From CAKAHY01 sp963522175 (GTDB taxonomy: Bacteria; Bacillota; Clostridia; Lachnospirales; Lachnospiraceae): a stretch of 64,000 nt of DNA. Under the pieces are notes generated by a model. It worked only from the letters and a program-made list of their open reading frames with translations. It had not been told where the DNA came from and made no database searches. The stretch covers positions 1-64,000 of the forward strand of contig CAUQXC010000006.1 in the NCBI GenBank assembly GCA_963522175.1. The letters are read 5' to 3'. Made by a program: the position numbers and the translations under genes. Positions 61,742 through 64,000 of this stretch are shown in pieces; the stretch's first letter is position 1, and every line of letters begins with the position of its first letter.

Positions 61742-61772
61742 ATGCTTTATAAAAAGCCGTTTAACAGTCCTT

Positions 61773-61801
61773 ATCTTAACACATAAGATGGCTTATGTCA
61801 A
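61773..61801 (-). promoter_or_regulatory. Promoter of tRNA-Asn
   Basis: Minus-strand TTGACA (61801-61796), 17 bases, TAAGAT (61778-61773). The consensus -35 box fits a stable RNA gene. An ACATAAG/CTTATGT inverted repeat happens to lie across the spacer. Confidence 0.7.
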
Positions 61802-61845
61802 CAACTTTCACAAGCAAAATTGTCTATTCAAAACTAACACGAAGC

Positions 61846-62730
61846 TTAGTCTTCTATCTCATCAAGCTTTACAAATCTGTTACCGATAGCATACACCGTT
61901 ACTATAGGTGAAACCTCCATAAATACATTTGGATAGTTCTGAGCCAAAAATCTTCTTAAGACTGCTGATTGCCTCGGAGAACATATACAGGTAATCATAT
62001 GTTTTCTCTCATTTGTATAAGCTCCCGTAACGTCATGCAGGGTAACACCTCTTCCAAGCTCCTTGAAAATAAAGCTTGATATTTCTTTATGATTATGTGA
62101 TATTATAGAAACCTTATAAAGTTTGGATCTGAAACCGAACAAAATATAATCCATAATATAAATATAAGTTACATGATTTACGAGGGCATAGAGAGCGACA
62201 TCCTTACCGAAAACCACACCGAGCAAAAGTATGATAATCGCATCCATAACAAGCATAATGGAGCTTATACTGACATCCTTAAACACCTTTTTATTAAGTA
62301 TTCTGGCTATAGTATCGGTTCCTCCGAAAGTATAACCTCTTCTTATCACCAGACCGGCACCGACACCGTAAAACAAAGAAAAGTATATGCAAACTATAAA
62401 CATATCATCCTTTGCCAAAACAAACTTGAATCTGTCCGTAATTAACAATAAGGTCGGATACAGTATGGACACCGTAACAATCTTAAGCGCCGCCTTTTTT
62501 CCGAGAAAAACATACGCCATAATAAGTATTACTATACTGAAACCGTAATACAAATATGTGTAATCAACTCCCGTAAACTTTTCAGCCATTAAAGCCAAAC
62601 CTGTAACCCCGCTTGTCGAAAGCTGATTGGGTCGCAAGATCCAGCTTACCGCCATAGCGGTAATTAAACAACCGAAAAATATACTGAGAGCATCCAAAAG
62701 CAACTGATTTTTCATTAATTTTTTCAGCAT
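61846..62730 (-). CDS. YitT family membrane protein
   Basis: A protein of 294 residues: five or six N-terminal membrane helices (about 10-205) and a C-terminal soluble DUF2179 domain with RKHMITCICSPRQSAVLRR and LHDVTGAYTNE. RPNQLSTSGVTGLALM and RRGYTFGGTDTIARIL are the family marks. Function is unknown. AGGGGGAATT precedes the ATG. It is a single gene between the tRNA and proS. Confidence 0.88.
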   Translation of the reverse strand: MLKKLMKNQLLLDALSIFFGCLITAMAVSWILRPNQLSTSGVTGLALMAEKFTGVDYTYLYYGFSIVILIMAYVFLGKKAALKIVTVSILYPTLLLITDRFKFVLAKDDMFIVCIYFSLFYGVGAGLVIRRGYTFGGTDTIARILNKKVFKDVSISSIMLVMDAIIILLLGVVFGKDVALYALVNHVTYIYIMDYILFGFRSKLYKVSIISHNHKEISSFIFKELGRGVTLHDVTGAYTNERKHMITCICSPRQSAVLRRFLAQNYPNVFMEVSPIVTVYAIGNRFVKLDEIED

Positions 62731-62764
62731 AATTCCCCCTCTTATAATCTACTTTTATTTAAAG

Positions 62765-62804
62765 TGCAAAACAAAGACTGTGCCAAAAATGACACAGACT
62801 TTGT
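62765..62804 (-). terminator. Terminator of proS
   Basis: ACAAAGACTGTG (62771-62782) pairs with CACAGACTTTGT (62793-62804), with one mismatch, then TTTTGC on the minus strand. It lies 18 bases after the proS stop. Confidence 0.75.
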
Positions 62805-62822
62805 CCTGTTAACAATTTATAA

Positions 62823-64000
62823 TTAATAAGCTCTTGCAAAATAAGCCAATTTTTTAGCAGGCTTCCCGCAGCATACACATTTGTCCGCTATAGGCTCTTT
62901 GTCGTTGAACGGGAAGCATCTGATTGTAGCTGCAGTTTCCGCTTTAATCTCAGCCTCGCACTCTTCATCCTCACAATGCATAGCTCTTATAAAGCCCGGA
63001 TTTGTCTCCAAAGCCTTCTTGAACTCATCCATGTTATATACCGTAGAAGTTCTTTCTTCTCTGCTCTTTTTCGCTCTGTCATACATATCCTGCTGAATTT
63101 GTACCATCAATTCCGCAATTCTGTCTTTCAATTTTTCAAAGCTTACTTCTTCCTTCTCCAAGGTATCTCTACGAACCAATATAACCTTACCGTTTTCTAT
63201 ATCTCTTGGCCCCAGTTCTATTCTTACAGGTATTCCGAGCATCTCCGCTTCATTAAACTTAAAGCCCGGAGTCTTCTCTTTAGCCGCATCCACATCAACT
63301 CTGAAACTGTCTTTCAACATATCTCTAAGTTCATAAGCCTTGTTAAGCACTCCTTCTTTATGAAGCTGAATAGGTATAATCCTTACCTGTGTAGGTGCCA
63401 TCTTAGGAGGAATCACAAGACCGCGGTTATCCGAATGAACCATTATAAGTCCGCCTATAAGTCTTGTTGAAATACCCCACGAAGTATGATAAGGGTGGCT
63501 CTTTCCGCCCTGTCTGTTCTGGAACTCTATATTGAATGCCTTTGTAAAATGCTGAGCAAGGAAATGGCTGGTACCGCACTGAAGAGCTTTTCCGTCGTGC
63601 ATAAGAGCCTCTATGGTATATGTGTCTTCCGCACCCGCAAAGCGCTCTCTTACCGACTTCTTACCCTTAACTACAGGTATAGCCATAAGATCTTCCGCAA
63701 CCTCTTCATAAATATCAAGCATTCTTAATGTTTCTTCTTCCGCTTCCTCGTAGGTTTCGTGCAAGGTATGACCTTCCTGCCACAAGAACTCGGATGTTCT
63801 GAGGAAAGGTCTTGTAGTCTTTTCCCATCTTACAACGGAACACCATTGATTGTAAAGATAAGGGAGGTCTCTGTATGAGTTCAGCCACTTTTTATACATC
63901 TCACATATAATAGTTTCGGATGTAGGTCTTACCACCAATCTCTCGGCAAGCTTCTCCTTTCCGGCATGTGTAACCCAAGCTACCTCCGGCGCAAATCCCT
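62823..64000 (-). CDS. proS: Prolyl-tRNA synthetase, archaeal/eukaryotic type (5' end cut)
   Basis: The C-terminal 392 residues or so of an enzyme of about 480; the gene runs off the window end at its 5' side. The visible part begins GFAPEVAWVTHAG, then RLVVRPTSET (motif 2 region: RWEKTTRPFLRTSEFLWQEG) and IALGLIMVHSDNRG-type motif 3, read here as GGLIMVHSDNRGL. The anticodon-binding domain follows, and the end CEDEECE plus CVCCGKPAKK carry the zinc-binding Cys residues. The C-terminal YFARAY and no editing insert mark the type-3 form, different from the common bacterial enzyme. Confidence 0.93.
   Translation of the reverse strand, partial: GFAPEVAWVTHAGKEKLAERLVVRPTSETIICEMYKKWLNSYRDLPYLYNQWCSVVRWEKTTRPFLRTSEFLWQEGHTLHETYEEAEEETLRMLDIYEEVAEDLMAIPVVKGKKSVRERFAGAEDTYTIEALMHDGKALQCGTSHFLAQHFTKAFNIEFQNRQGGKSHPYHTSWGISTRLIGGLIMVHSDNRGLVIPPKMAPTQVRIIPIQLHKEGVLNKAYELRDMLKDSFRVDVDAAKEKTPGFKFNEAEMLGIPVRIELGPRDIENGKVILVRRDTLEKEEVSFEKLKDRIAELMVQIQQDMYDRAKKSREERTSTVYNMDEFKKALETNPGFIRAMHCEDEECEAEIKAETAATIRCFPFNDKEPIADKCVCCGKPAKKLAYFARAY

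Overview
The window looks like the chromosome of an anaerobic Gram-positive Firmicute of class Clostridia, most like Lachnospiraceae. This is inferred from the moderately AT-rich sequence, strong AGGAGG ribosome-binding sites, a long PRPP synthetase of about 400 residues, a rubredoxin, DUF815 and DUF1385 proteins, DnaD and DnaC-type helicase loaders, an archaeal/eukaryotic-type prolyl-tRNA synthetase and an F-type ATP synthase with a sodium-type c subunit. No species is claimed. Most genes lie on the minus strand.

Layout. 1-7.2 kb is accessory and partly decayed: a relic of an IS200-like transposase with strong hairpins, two broken methyltransferase genes of one family flanking a CobD-like PLP enzyme, a folate-type ECF transporter component behind a tetrahydrofolate riboswitch, a secreted cell-wall-binding protein, and a LytTR/DUF3021 pair. 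7.2-18.7 kb holds transketolase, a sodium symporter, phosphoglucomutase, and an overlapping run of plsC, pheA, a DUF815 ATPase, an O-antigen-ligase-like protein and a sugar-phosphate transferase. 18.7-24.6 kb has a Pr6Pr membrane protein, clpB, pyrC and a metallo-hydrolase. On the plus strand, 24.7-27.1 kb is a polar amino-acid ABC importer, followed by a degenerate 20-21 bp repeat array. 27.5-32.5 kb is DUF1385-prmC-prfA-maf-ilvE, with rpmE.

32.5-40.6 kb is the most unusual part. Downstream of a cluster of DnaA-box-like sites lies a close-packed run dnaD, dnaC, prs, then a response regulator of REC-LytTR type fused in one frame to a membrane span, an outside domain and C-terminal membrane segments, then a 57-residue membrane protein, a secreted DUF11-type protein, and cca. 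This is the best candidate for an undescribed system: an anchored transcription regulator that could read an outside or surface signal directly.

40.6-46.4 kb holds ppaC-aroK-flavin reductase-queT-murC and a sugar nucleotidyltransferase. 46.6-48.9 kb has an NCS2 purine permease and a membrane protein with a polylysine tail. 49.1-56.2 kb is the complete ATP synthase operon, with its own promoter and terminator. 56.4-64 kb contains rubredoxin, mscL, lepB, glgB-mscS, a cold-shock gene with a long repeat-containing leader, tRNA-Asn, a YitT protein and the C-terminal part of proS, cut by the window end.

The sodium-type ATP synthase and the NSS symporter both suggest sodium-based energetics. Most other genes are housekeeping.
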